From: Burkholderiales bacterium RIFCSPLOWO2_12_FULL_61_40
Lineage (GTDB): Bacteria > Pseudomonadota > Gammaproteobacteria > Burkholderiales > Burkholderiaceae_C
Assembly (NCBI GenBank): GCA_001770935.1
Contig: MESI01000037.1
Span: 1-64,000 of the forward strand
DNA: 64,000 nucleotides
Direction: 5' to 3'
Below, piece by piece: positions 43,523 to 51,623 of this stretch; positions within the stretch are counted from its first letter, which is position 1, and each line of letters opens with the position of its first letter. The translations under genes were made by a program, and so were the position numbers. The notes under the pieces were generated by a model, which was not told where the DNA came from, did no database searches, and saw nothing but the letters and a program-made list of their open reading frames with translations.

Positions 43523-43540
43523 TTGTCATCAATTCTTCAT
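43523..43540 (+). promoter_or_regulatory. Pho box upstream of olsB
   Basis: TTGTCAT-CAAT-TCTTCAT matches the PhoB consensus (CTGTCAT-N4-CTGTCAT) with 11-bp phasing. A weaker heptamer GGGTCAT lies two turns further on at 43556. No strong -10 is evident. Confidence 0.7.
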
Positions 43541-43613
43541 TCAATTGCCTTCTTTGGGTCATATTGGGTCTGCAAACTCCACCGTGAGAACAGATTCATG
43601 GAAGGAGATTTCG

Positions 43614-44438
43614 ATGCAGAACTCTGTCACTGCCCACGCCGCGCTGGCCGTACCCTCAGTGGGTGTTATTTCAGGATTTTCCGACGGTTTACAGACTCGG
43701 CAGGAACCGCGCCCTGGCATTGCTGTTTCTTGGGCGGTTCACCAGGATGAAGTGCGTGCAGCACAGCGTTTGCGTTTTGAGGTGTTTGCCGGGGAAATGG
43801 GTGCGCGGCTCAGCACTCCAGTGCCCGGCCATGATATTGATCTGTTTGACAACTACTGCGAACACCTCTTGGTGCGGGATCAGGCCACCCAGCAGGTGAT
43901 TGGCACCTACCGGGTATTGACCCCGGCCCAGGCCAAGCGGGTGGGCAGCACCTACAGCGATACCGAGTTTGACCTGACCCGCCTGCGTATGCTGCGCGAG
44001 CGCATGGTGGAATTGGGGCGCAGCTGTGTCCATCCCGACCATCGGCACGGCGGCGTCATCATGGCGTTGTGGGGTGCATTGGCCGAGTTCATGGTGCGCA
44101 ACCAGCTGGACACCATGATCGGGTGCGCCAGCGTGCCCATGCTCCACCAGGGCATTGTCAGTGGCAATGCCGCAGCCAGCATCTGGCGCCAGGTGCAAGC
44201 CACGCATTTGGCGCCTATTGAATACCATGTGCGTCCCCGCTTGCCTTTGCCTCTGGAGCAACTGGACGCCTCGTTGGAGGTCGAGCCTCCTGCGCTCATC
44301 AAAGGTTATTTGCGCCTGGGTGCCAAGGTGCTGGGCCCACCGGCTTGGGATCCAGATTTCAACTCTGCGGATCTGCCCATGCTGATGCGCATCGCCGACT
44401 TGCCCGCACGTTACCGCAAACACTTTCTGGGGGTGTGA
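43614..44438 (+). CDS. olsB: OlsB-like L-ornithine N-acyltransferase
   Basis: 274 residues with the GNAT-like features of OlsB: LRFEVFAGEMGA, DIDLFDNYCEHLLV, VIGTYRVL, VELGRSCVHPDHR and MIGCASV. OlsB acylates ornithine, the first step to phosphorus-free ornithine lipid; the second enzyme (OlsA) is not in the window. I chose ATG 43614 because gaaggagatt lies before it. It is first in a three-gene operon with overlapping stops and starts behind a Pho box. Confidence 0.83.
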   Translation: MQNSVTAHAALAVPSVGVISGFSDGLQTRQEPRPGIAVSWAVHQDEVRAAQRLRFEVFAGEMGARLSTPVPGHDIDLFDNYCEHLLVRDQATQQVIGTYRVLTPAQAKRVGSTYSDTEFDLTRLRMLRERMVELGRSCVHPDHRHGGVIMALWGALAEFMVRNQLDTMIGCASVPMLHQGIVSGNAAASIWRQVQATHLAPIEYHVRPRLPLPLEQLDASLEVEPPALIKGYLRLGAKVLGPPAWDPDFNSADLPMLMRIADLPARYRKHFLGV

Positions 44439-45319
44439 TGCGCACCGCCTTCGATGCCTTGGGCGCCGATTGGCAAGGTCGGGCGGTCAACGTGGCGGCG
44501 GACAGCGATGACGACGCTGGGCACAGGCGCTACCGGGCGGTGTTCATTTCCGACATCCATTTGGGCACGGCAGGTTGCCAGGCCAAGGCTTTGCTGGATT
44601 TTCTGCGGCACCACCCCAGCGACCACCTCTACCTGGTGGGCGACATTGTGGATGGGTGGCAGTTGCGCCGCCGCTGGTTTTGGCCGCAGGCCCACAACGA
44701 TGTGGTGCAAAAGCTCTTGCGCCGTGCACGCAAAGGTTGCAGGGTGGTTTTCATTCCCGGCAACCATGACGAATTTGCACGGGCTTTTGTGGGCCACCAG
44801 TTTGGTGGCATCGAAGTATGTGAAGACACGGTGCATACCACCGCCGATGGCCGCACCCTGTGGGTGACCCATGGCGACTACTTTGACGGCGTCATCCAGT
44901 GCGCCAAGTGGCTGGCCTATGTGGGCGATAACCTGTACGAGTTCACCCTCAAGCTCAACCGCTACCTCAATGGTCTGCGTGCGCGGCTGGGTTTGCCGTA
45001 CTGGTCTTTGTCGGCCTATCTCAAACAAAAGGTCAAAAAGGCTTTGAACTACGTGACCGACTTTGAAGTGGCGGTGGCCAACGAAGCGCGTTCCCGAGGG
45101 CACCGTGGCGTGGTATGTGGACATATTCACCGGGCCGAAATGCGTGAAATCGACGGCATTTTGTACTGCAACGATGGCGACTGGGTGGAGAGCCGTAGCG
45201 CCTTGGTGGAACATATGGATGGCCACCTGGAACTGGTTTTTTGGGGTGGCACACCCGGCTTGTCGGGTGGAAGCAACAGCCAATTGGCACCTCTGGCATT
45301 GAAGGAGACACACGCGTGA
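44438..45319 (+). CDS. PlcP-like metallophosphoesterase (LpxH-related)
   Basis: 293 residues of the calcineurin-like fold: FISDIHLGT, LVGDIVDGW, IPGNHDE, THGDYFDG and CGHIHRAEM supply the metal ligands. It resembles proteins often labelled UDP-2,3-diacylglucosamine diphosphatase. In phosphate-starved rhizobia and marine bacteria the same type, PlcP, is a phospholipase C that strips head groups during lipid remodelling. Its place between olsB and a glycosyltransferase behind a Pho box favours PlcP. No signal peptide. ATG overlaps the olsB stop. Confidence 0.75.
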   Translation: MRTAFDALGADWQGRAVNVAADSDDDAGHRRYRAVFISDIHLGTAGCQAKALLDFLRHHPSDHLYLVGDIVDGWQLRRRWFWPQAHNDVVQKLLRRARKGCRVVFIPGNHDEFARAFVGHQFGGIEVCEDTVHTTADGRTLWVTHGDYFDGVIQCAKWLAYVGDNLYEFTLKLNRYLNGLRARLGLPYWSLSAYLKQKVKKALNYVTDFEVAVANEARSRGHRGVVCGHIHRAEMREIDGILYCNDGDWVESRSALVEHMDGHLELVFWGGTPGLSGGSNSQLAPLALKETHA

Positions 45320-46380
45320 AACTGGCCCTCGTTACGGATGCATGGCTACCCCAGGTCAATGGTGTTGTCACAACGCTGGTGGAACTGGTTCGGGAGATGG
45401 AAGGCCTGGGGCACCAGGTGGTGGTGATCCACCCCGGCCTTTTCAAAACCCGGCCCTGTCCGGGTTATGCGGGCATTGACCTGGCGGTTCGGCCTGCCAA
45501 AGCATTGGCCCGTCAACTGGACGAGATGGCGCCCGATGTTGTGCACCTTGCCACCGAGGGGCCGCTGGGCTGGGCGGCCCGGCGCTACTGCCTTCAGCGC
45601 AAGCTGGCCTTCACCACGGCCTTTCACACCCGGTTTCCTGAGATTTTGAAGGCGGCCCTCAAAATACCGCTGTGGCTGGGCTATGCGGTGTTTAGGCACT
45701 TTCACAGGCCTTCCAGTGGTGTACTGGTGCCCACGCCGAGCGTGTTGCACATGCTGCACGCACGCGGGTTCAAAAATCTGCGCAGCTGGACCCATGGCGT
45801 GGATATGCAATTGTTCAGCTACAAGGAGTCGCCAGAGGTCTATGCGCCTCTGGGAATACTGGCGCGGCCGGTGTCGCTGTTTGTGGGGCGGGTGTCGTAT
45901 GAGAAAAACATCGATGCCTTCCTGAAGCTGGATGTGCCCGGTACCAAGGTGGTGTGCGGGGTGGGGCCGCTGGAAACACAGTTGCGGGAGCGTTATCCGC
46001 ATGTGCGCTGGCTCGGGCTGTTGCCGCGCGATGAGTTGGCACAGGTGTACGCGGCTGCGGATGTGTTTGTGATGCCCAGCCAGTCAGAAACGTTTGGCCT
46101 GGTGATGCTGGAGTCTATGGCCAGTGGAACGCCGGTGGCCGCTTACCCCGTGGAGGGACCACTCGAAGTGGTCGGCAGCCCGGCCCAGGGAGGGGTATTG
46201 GAAAAAGACCTTTCCACAGGGTGGTACAGCGCACTGACGGTTCCCCGCCATGAGGCTCGGGCTCGGGCCATGGCATTCAGTTGGGCGTATGCTTCGTTGC
46301 TGTTTCTTGGGCATTTGGTGCCCGCGAGGCAGGGGAAGGTGTTGGACCCGGTTGCCATTGCGCGCAGTGCTGTCACATAA
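45316..46380 (+). CDS. GT4 glycosyltransferase, probable glycolipid synthase (Agt-like)
   Basis: 354 residues with the two-lobed GT-B fold: VTDAWLPQVNGVV at the start, VGRVSYEKNID in the middle and SETFGLVMLESMASG as the ExxxxxxxE donor-site motif. With PlcP releasing diacylglycerol, this enzyme could add sugar to it to form phosphorus-free glycolipid, as Agt does elsewhere. GTG start at 45316 overlaps the previous stop (GTGA). Substrate is inferred from context. Confidence 0.75.
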   Translation: MKLALVTDAWLPQVNGVVTTLVELVREMEGLGHQVVVIHPGLFKTRPCPGYAGIDLAVRPAKALARQLDEMAPDVVHLATEGPLGWAARRYCLQRKLAFTTAFHTRFPEILKAALKIPLWLGYAVFRHFHRPSSGVLVPTPSVLHMLHARGFKNLRSWTHGVDMQLFSYKESPEVYAPLGILARPVSLFVGRVSYEKNIDAFLKLDVPGTKVVCGVGPLETQLRERYPHVRWLGLLPRDELAQVYAAADVFVMPSQSETFGLVMLESMASGTPVAAYPVEGPLEVVGSPAQGGVLEKDLSTGWYSALTVPRHEARARAMAFSWAYASLLFLGHLVPARQGKVLDPVAIARSAVT

Positions 46381-46420
46381 CTGTCATTTCAACCGTCAAC
46401 AATTCTTCATCTTATTGTCA
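46381..46420 (+). promoter_or_regulatory. Four phased Pho half-sites upstream of ppk
   Basis: CTGTCAT (46381), ACCGTCA (46392), TTCTTCA (46403) and ATTGTCA (46414) recur every 11 bp, making overlapping Pho boxes. The array ends only 17 bases before the ppk ATG, and its first base follows the last codon of the glycosyltransferase gene. Confidence 0.75.
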
Positions 46421-46437
46421 TAGTCAGATTGGGAGCC

Positions 46438-48543
46438 ATGTCGCCTACTTTTCGCCAACTCAAATCACAAGATGTGGGAAACGCACCGGAGTTACTGGAC
46501 CGTGACCAGAGTCTGCTGGCATTCAATGAGCGGGTGCTGGATTGGGCTGTGCGTGACGACGTGCCCTTGATGGAACGGCTGCGTTATTTGTGCATCGTTT
46601 CTTCCAATCTGGATGAGTTTTTCGAAGTCCGAGCCGAACCGCATCTGGCAGCCAACCGGGCCAATGACCGCAAGGGCGTGTACACGGTGGATACTTTTGA
46701 GCGTTTGGCTGGGGCTTTGCACCATTTGGTCGCTCGCCAATACGCGTTGTACAACGAAAAACTGATGCCTGCATTCGAGGCGCAGGGCATCAAAATCATG
46801 TCGCACGGCGAGCGCAACACCGTGCAACGGCAGTGGGTTCGGCAGTATTTTGAACGTGAAGTGCGCCCTTTGCTGATTCCGGTGGGGCTGGACCCCTCAC
46901 ACCCGTTTCCGCAGGTGGCCAACAAGTCCTTGAACTTTATTGTGCGCTTGAGTGGCAAGGATGCCTTTGGGCGCGAGAACGAAATTGCCATCGTCAAAGT
47001 GCCGCGTGTGTTGCCGCGCCTGATCCGCATGCCCGACAAGGTGTCCGGCGGAGTGACCATGTTTGTTTCCTTGTCCAGTGTCATCCGGGCGCATTTGTCC
47101 GAGTTGCTGCCGGGTCGCACCGTGGGCCAGTTTTCACAATTCCGCGTCACCCGGCATTCGGACCTGGCGGTTGATGAGGAAGATGTCCAGAATTTGCGCA
47201 CCGCCTTGCGCGCGGGGCTGGAGGTGCGCCACTACGGTCAGGCCGTGCGGCTGGAGGTTTCCGCTGGTTGCTCGGAGTATCTGGCCGAATTTTTGCTCAA
47301 AGAGTTTGATCTGCCACAACAGGCGCTGTACCGGGTGGCGGGTCCGGTGAATCTGGTACGCCTGACCCAGTTGATTGATTTGCTGGACCGGCCTGACCTG
47401 TGTTTCACGCCCTACAAGGCCAGTTACCCCGTGCAAATGAACCATGGGCAGTGTATTTTTGACCAGCTCAAACTGGGCGACATTCTGATCCACCAGCCTT
47501 TTGAGAGTTTTGACGGTGTGCTGGCTTTTTTGCGGGAAGCGGTCAACGATCCCCAGGTGTTGGCGATCAAACAGACCATTTACCGCACCGGTTCCGACTC
47601 CACCCTGATGGATTTGCTGCGTGAAGCGGTGCGGCGTGGCAAGGAAGTGACGGTGGTGGTTGAACTCAAGGCGCGGTTTGACGAAGAGGCCAACATCAAC
47701 TGGGCCGAAATGCTGGAATCCATTGGTGCACAGGTGGTTTACGGTGTGGTGGGCTTAAAGACCCACGCCAAGATGATGCTCATTACCCGGCGCGAGGGCA
47801 GAGCGCTCAAGCGTTACGGGCACTTGTCTACCGGGAATTACAACCCGCGCACCGCAGGCCTTTACACCGACCTGAGCCACATCACCGCCGATACGGCACT
47901 CACGGCTGATATGGAGCATGTGTTTGTGCATCTGGCCAGCCACAGCAAGTTGCCCCGTTTGCGCAAGGTCTGGATGGCGCCTTTTTACCTGCACCGCAAT
48001 CTCATCGGCAAAATCGACAGTCTGGGCGTGGCGGCTGGCAAGGGAAATCCGTCCCGCATCGTTGCCAAAATGAATTCGCTGACCGATGAAGCCCTGATTC
48101 GCAGTCTGATGCGGGCGGGGGCGCAGGGGGTCAAAATTGACCTGATCGTACGTGGCGCCTGCATGTTGCCCGCACAAGTACCTGGCCATACCGACAACAT
48201 CCGGGTGCGCTCCATCATTGGCCGCTTTTTGGAACATTCCAGGGTGTTCTATTTCCGCCAGGGTGAGGTGGAGGAGCTGTATCTGTCCAGTGCGGACTGG
48301 ATGAACCGCAACATGGTGCGCCGCGTGGAATTGGCGTGGCCCGTGACCGATGCCGTGCAGCGCCAGCGCATTGTGGACGAATGCCTGGTGGCGTATTTGC
48401 ATGACGGCGTGGATGCCTGGGACATGGGGCCTGACGGAACTTACACCCACGTCCAAGGGGATGGCAAAACGGCCGTGCATGGTGCACAGGCCGCATTAAT
48501 GGTGCGGTATGGCCGCAATGTGCCGGGGAAACGGGGAGTTTAA
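46438..48543 (+). CDS. ppk: Polyphosphate kinase 1
   Basis: About 701 residues. The N-terminal LLAFNERVLDWA, SSNLDEFFEVR and ANKSLNF motifs, plus GLKTHAKMMLI with the autophosphorylated His and YGHLSTGNYNPRTA, are typical of PPK1. It makes polyphosphate from ATP at the membrane. I chose ATG at 46438 over TTG at 46429. Pho half-sites lie immediately upstream; sixA follows within five bases. Confidence 0.93.
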   Translation: MSPTFRQLKSQDVGNAPELLDRDQSLLAFNERVLDWAVRDDVPLMERLRYLCIVSSNLDEFFEVRAEPHLAANRANDRKGVYTVDTFERLAGALHHLVARQYALYNEKLMPAFEAQGIKIMSHGERNTVQRQWVRQYFEREVRPLLIPVGLDPSHPFPQVANKSLNFIVRLSGKDAFGRENEIAIVKVPRVLPRLIRMPDKVSGGVTMFVSLSSVIRAHLSELLPGRTVGQFSQFRVTRHSDLAVDEEDVQNLRTALRAGLEVRHYGQAVRLEVSAGCSEYLAEFLLKEFDLPQQALYRVAGPVNLVRLTQLIDLLDRPDLCFTPYKASYPVQMNHGQCIFDQLKLGDILIHQPFESFDGVLAFLREAVNDPQVLAIKQTIYRTGSDSTLMDLLREAVRRGKEVTVVVELKARFDEEANINWAEMLESIGAQVVYGVVGLKTHAKMMLITRREGRALKRYGHLSTGNYNPRTAGLYTDLSHITADTALTADMEHVFVHLASHSKLPRLRKVWMAPFYLHRNLIGKIDSLGVAAGKGNPSRIVAKMNSLTDEALIRSLMRAGAQGVKIDLIVRGACMLPAQVPGHTDNIRVRSIIGRFLEHSRVFYFRQGEVEELYLSSADWMNRNMVRRVELAWPVTDAVQRQRIVDECLVAYLHDGVDAWDMGPDGTYTHVQGDGKTAVHGAQAALMVRYGRNVPGKRGV

Positions 48544-48547
48544 GAGC

Positions 48548-49009
48548 ATGGACCTGATTTTGTGGCGGCATGCGGAGGCCATTGAGCTCGATCTGGTGGG
48601 GGACGACATGGTGCGAACCCTGACGCCGCGGGGAGAAAAGCAGGCAGCCCGCATGGCCGCGTGGCTGGACCGTCAGCTGCCCGAGGGCGCCAAAGTATGG
48701 GCCAGCCCAGCTTTGCGGACGGAACAAACGGCCAAAGCCTTGGGGCGAAAGTTCAAGACCAGTCCCGCACTGGCGCCACTGGCCACAGTGGACCAGTTAT
48801 TGGAGCTGGTGCAGTGGCCCCACGCCAAGGGCTGTGTGGTGGTCGTGGGGCACCAGCCCACCCTGGGGCAAACCATAGCGAAGCTCTTGGCTTTGGGCGA
48901 CCAGGAGTTGGTTGTTAAAAAGGGCGCGGTGTGGTGGTTGCGCTACCGCGAGCGCGAAGCCGCCAACAAGACCGTGGTGCTGACGGTTCAGTCTCCCGAA
49001 CTGTTGTAG
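48548..49009 (+). CDS. sixA: SixA-like phosphohistidine phosphatase
   Basis: 153 residues of the histidine phosphatase fold: LWRHAEAIE (catalytic RHG-like motif), SPALRTEQTA and VVVGHQPTLG. SixA removes phosphate from His in phosphotransfer proteins. It is co-transcribed with ppk. The catalytic tripeptide is RHA, as in SixA proteins. ATG at 48548. Confidence 0.85.
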   Translation: MDLILWRHAEAIELDLVGDDMVRTLTPRGEKQAARMAAWLDRQLPEGAKVWASPALRTEQTAKALGRKFKTSPALAPLATVDQLLELVQWPHAKGCVVVVGHQPTLGQTIAKLLALGDQELVVKKGAVWWLRYREREAANKTVVLTVQSPELL

Positions 49010-49131
49010 CGCCTCGGCCAGAGCCGGTCATTCCATTTCCATATCAATGCGATATGTCGTTGCCCCTCCTGGTCGTGCTAAAGCACTGCCTGCGTCGGTG
49101 CGCCTCATCTCGCCTTGATCTGAAAACGGAA

Positions 49132-49632
49132 TCAGCTTGATTTTTTGCTGGCAGGGCGCCCGGTTTTGAGACTGGGAACGGCCTTGATGGCTGCCAGGAA
49201 TGCTTCATCGGTCATGGCGGCGATGGCCTTGATGCCTGCGCGAATCAGCTCTGTTTTCTTGGCGGGGCTGGCCAGTTTTGCAGCGCGAAGTTTCAAAATA
49301 TCGAGCACCGCGTATTCCGGCTTGGGAATGGTCAGGCTGTCACGAACCATCTTGGGCTTTTTCACCTTCACCGGCTTTTCTGCTACGGGTTTGGCTGGGG
49401 CCTTGGCTTTGACGGCCGGTTTCGCTGCGGACTTCGCCGCAGGCTTGGCAGCGGGTGCGGAGGCTGCGGGTGCAGTGGGTTTGGCAGCGGTCTTCTGGGG
49501 AGTGGGGGCCACGGTTTTGGAACGTGTTTTTGCTGCAGGCTTGGCTGCGGCTTTGGCGGGAGCGGGTACTGCAGTTGTGGCGACAGAGCCATTGGGCAGG
49601 GCGACGACAGCTTGTTTTTCGGTGTTGGTCAT
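49132..49632 (-). CDS. Lys/Ala/Pro-rich histone-like protein
   Basis: 166 residues. Residues ~20-95 are low-complexity, K/A/P-rich repeats (KPAAK, KAPAKP) like histone H1-like proteins. A compact C-terminal part (DSLTIPKPEYAVLDILKLR ... TELIRAGIKA) looks folded. It is probably a nucleoid-associated DNA-binding protein. A strong palindrome lies just upstream of its start. The 49010-49131 gap holds nothing recognisable. Confidence 0.65.
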   Translation of the reverse strand: MTNTEKQAVVALPNGSVATTAVPAPAKAAAKPAAKTRSKTVAPTPQKTAAKPTAPAASAPAAKPAAKSAAKPAVKAKAPAKPVAEKPVKVKKPKMVRDSLTIPKPEYAVLDILKLRAAKLASPAKKTELIRAGIKAIAAMTDEAFLAAIKAVPSLKTGRPASKKSS

Positions 49633-49650
49633 TCAGTTTTTCCTTTTTGA

Positions 49651-49679
49651 TAAACGATATATACAGTTTATATCGTTTA
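49651..49679. promoter_or_regulatory. Palindrome upstream of the histone-like gene
   Basis: taaacgatata (49651-49661) and tatatcgttta (49669-49679) are perfect 11-bp arms around tacagtt. It ends 19 bases before the gene start. The low GC makes it stand out. It could be an operator for autoregulation or a leader hairpin. Confidence 0.55.
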
Positions 49680-49720
49680 TTCACAGGGGTCAATTCAGGT
49701 GCAATGGCGCGTTGCCCGGC

Positions 49721-49776
49721 TTGTCATCTCTCTGTAATGCCACTGTCATTGAGTCGTCATTTCTCGGGCATAAACT
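49721..49776 (+). promoter_or_regulatory. Pho-box array and -10 of the EAL/GGDEF gene
   Basis: TTGTCAT (49721), CTGTAAT (49732), CTGTCAT (49743) and TCGTCAT (49754) recur every 11 bp, and TAAACT (49771-49776) lies ten bases after the last. Transcription should start near 49783. Confidence 0.8.
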
Positions 49777-49803
49777 GATTTATGTCATCAGCAGGAGAAA
49801 TTT

Positions 49804-51621
49804 GTGCACCTTCAATTGTTGCGGAATGTGACCCGGGTTTCGGAAGTCGCCGGGAGGCAGGGGCCTTTGGAGAGTTTGCTGCACGAGCGCCTGCTTTACC
49901 CGGTGTTTCAGCCCATTGTTCAGCTGGGTAATGCGTCCATTTATGCCCACGAGGCCTTGATACGTGGTCCGCAGGGCACGGCATTGCACACGCCCGATGC
50001 GCTCTTGCGGGCTGCAGCACAGGAGCACCTCAGTTACGAGTTCGAGATTGCCTGCCTGGAGGCCGCCATGCAAACCTGGGGGCAACTGCGGGTGGCAGGC
50101 CGTTTGTTTGTCAACATCAGTGCCATGGCCCTGACGCAGTTGTTTGCACTGCGCGGACGTGAAGCGCTGCTGGGGCTGATCGCGGGGTTTGGAGTTGTTC
50201 CACGTATGCTGGTGCTGGAGATTACCGAACACGAGCGTGTGGAAGACATGGACCATCTGGCGCAGGTGGTTTCAGAAGTCCGTTCCGCAGGAGTGGCACT
50301 GGCCTTGGATGATTTTGGGGACGGGCGCTCCAGCTTGCGGCTGTGGTCGCAGCTCAAGCCCGAGCTGGTCAAGATCGACAAGTACTTCACCCGCAACATC
50401 AGTGAACACGGCGACAAGCTCAAAACCATCCAGGCCTTGCAGCAAATCGCCGAGATTTTTGGCACGCAGCTGGTGGCCGAGGGGATTGAAACCCCGGAAG
50501 ACCTGCGGGTGCTGCGTGACCTCGGAATCACCTATGGACAGGGGTATTTTCTGGGGCATCCGGACCGCAAACCCCTGAAGTACCTGGGGGTCGATGCCTT
50601 GCGGGTTTTGCGCGAGCGCCAGGTGGCCGTTTTTCCGGAGTTGACACGGTCTACGCCGGGCGGACATCTGCGCAGCCTTTCGCTGGTGCGGGCGCCTACG
50701 GTGGGTCTGGACACCAGCAATGACGAGTTGGCCTCCATTTTTTTGGACATGCCAGACTTGCACGCCGTGGCCCTGGTGAACACCGAACGACCGGTGGCCA
50801 TCATCAACCGCGTGCAATTCATGAACGAATACACCAAGCTGTATTACCGCGAAGTGTGGGGCCGGAAATCCTGTGCGGTGCATGCCAATTTCGAGCCCCG
50901 CATCATTGAGCGGGACCACAGCGTTGATGAGCTGGTGGGTATCTTGACCTCACAAGACCAGCGCTACCTGAGCGACGGATTTATCGCCACGGAGAATGGC
51001 CGCTATGCGGGTTTGGGCACCGGCGACCAGTTGGTGCGCTCGGTCACCGAGGTGCGCATTGAAGCGGCCCGCCACGCCAATCCCCTGACGTTTTTGCCCG
51101 GCAATATTCCCATCAGCCAGCACATCGAACGTTTGCTCAAAAAAAAGGCCCGGTTTGTGGCTTGTTATGCCGATTTAAACCATTTCAAACCCTTTAACGA
51201 CCACTACGGTTATTGGCGCGGGGACGAGATGATCCGCCTGGTGGCCAAAATTGCCATGGAGCAGTGCGACCCCCAGTGGGATTTTTTGGGGCATGTGGGT
51301 GGGGATGATTTCATCCTGCTGTTCCAAAGCCCGGACTGGCAGCTGCGGTGTGAGCGTTTGGTGGTGGAATTCGCCGCCAGAGCGGAAGCCATGTTTGACG
51401 AAGATGCCAGGCGCCAAGGGGGAATTCAGGCCGAAGACCGGCATGGTGTTTCCCGGTTTTTTCCTTGCACCACCCTGTCCATCGGTGCCGTGGTCATTGA
51501 TGGCAGCCAGTTTTCCAGGGCCGAAGACGTGGCCAACCTGGCCGCTTCTGCCAAACACGACGCCAAACAGAGCGGTGGTGGGGTGTTTGAAAGAGTGACC
51601 CCTGTTTCAACGCAGGTTTGA
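49804..51621 (+). CDS. EAL-CBS-like-GGDEF c-di-GMP enzyme
   Basis: 605 residues. The EAL domain (~30-265) has EALIRG, FVNIS, LEITE, DDFGDG, VKIDK and AEGIE, so it looks catalytically complete. A CBS-like sensor (~305-420) with WGRKSC and DGFIATENGRYAGLGTG resembles that of SiaA. The GGDEF domain (~440-590) has GGDDF, which can be active. No membrane segments. GTG start at 49804 with aggagaaa before it. Dual activity or ligand-switched bias is possible. Confidence 0.85.
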   Translation: MHLQLLRNVTRVSEVAGRQGPLESLLHERLLYPVFQPIVQLGNASIYAHEALIRGPQGTALHTPDALLRAAAQEHLSYEFEIACLEAAMQTWGQLRVAGRLFVNISAMALTQLFALRGREALLGLIAGFGVVPRMLVLEITEHERVEDMDHLAQVVSEVRSAGVALALDDFGDGRSSLRLWSQLKPELVKIDKYFTRNISEHGDKLKTIQALQQIAEIFGTQLVAEGIETPEDLRVLRDLGITYGQGYFLGHPDRKPLKYLGVDALRVLRERQVAVFPELTRSTPGGHLRSLSLVRAPTVGLDTSNDELASIFLDMPDLHAVALVNTERPVAIINRVQFMNEYTKLYYREVWGRKSCAVHANFEPRIIERDHSVDELVGILTSQDQRYLSDGFIATENGRYAGLGTGDQLVRSVTEVRIEAARHANPLTFLPGNIPISQHIERLLKKKARFVACYADLNHFKPFNDHYGYWRGDEMIRLVAKIAMEQCDPQWDFLGHVGGDDFILLFQSPDWQLRCERLVVEFAARAEAMFDEDARRQGGIQAEDRHGVSRFFPCTTLSIGAVVIDGSQFSRAEDVANLAASAKHDAKQSGGGVFERVTPVSTQV

Positions 51622-51623
51622 AT

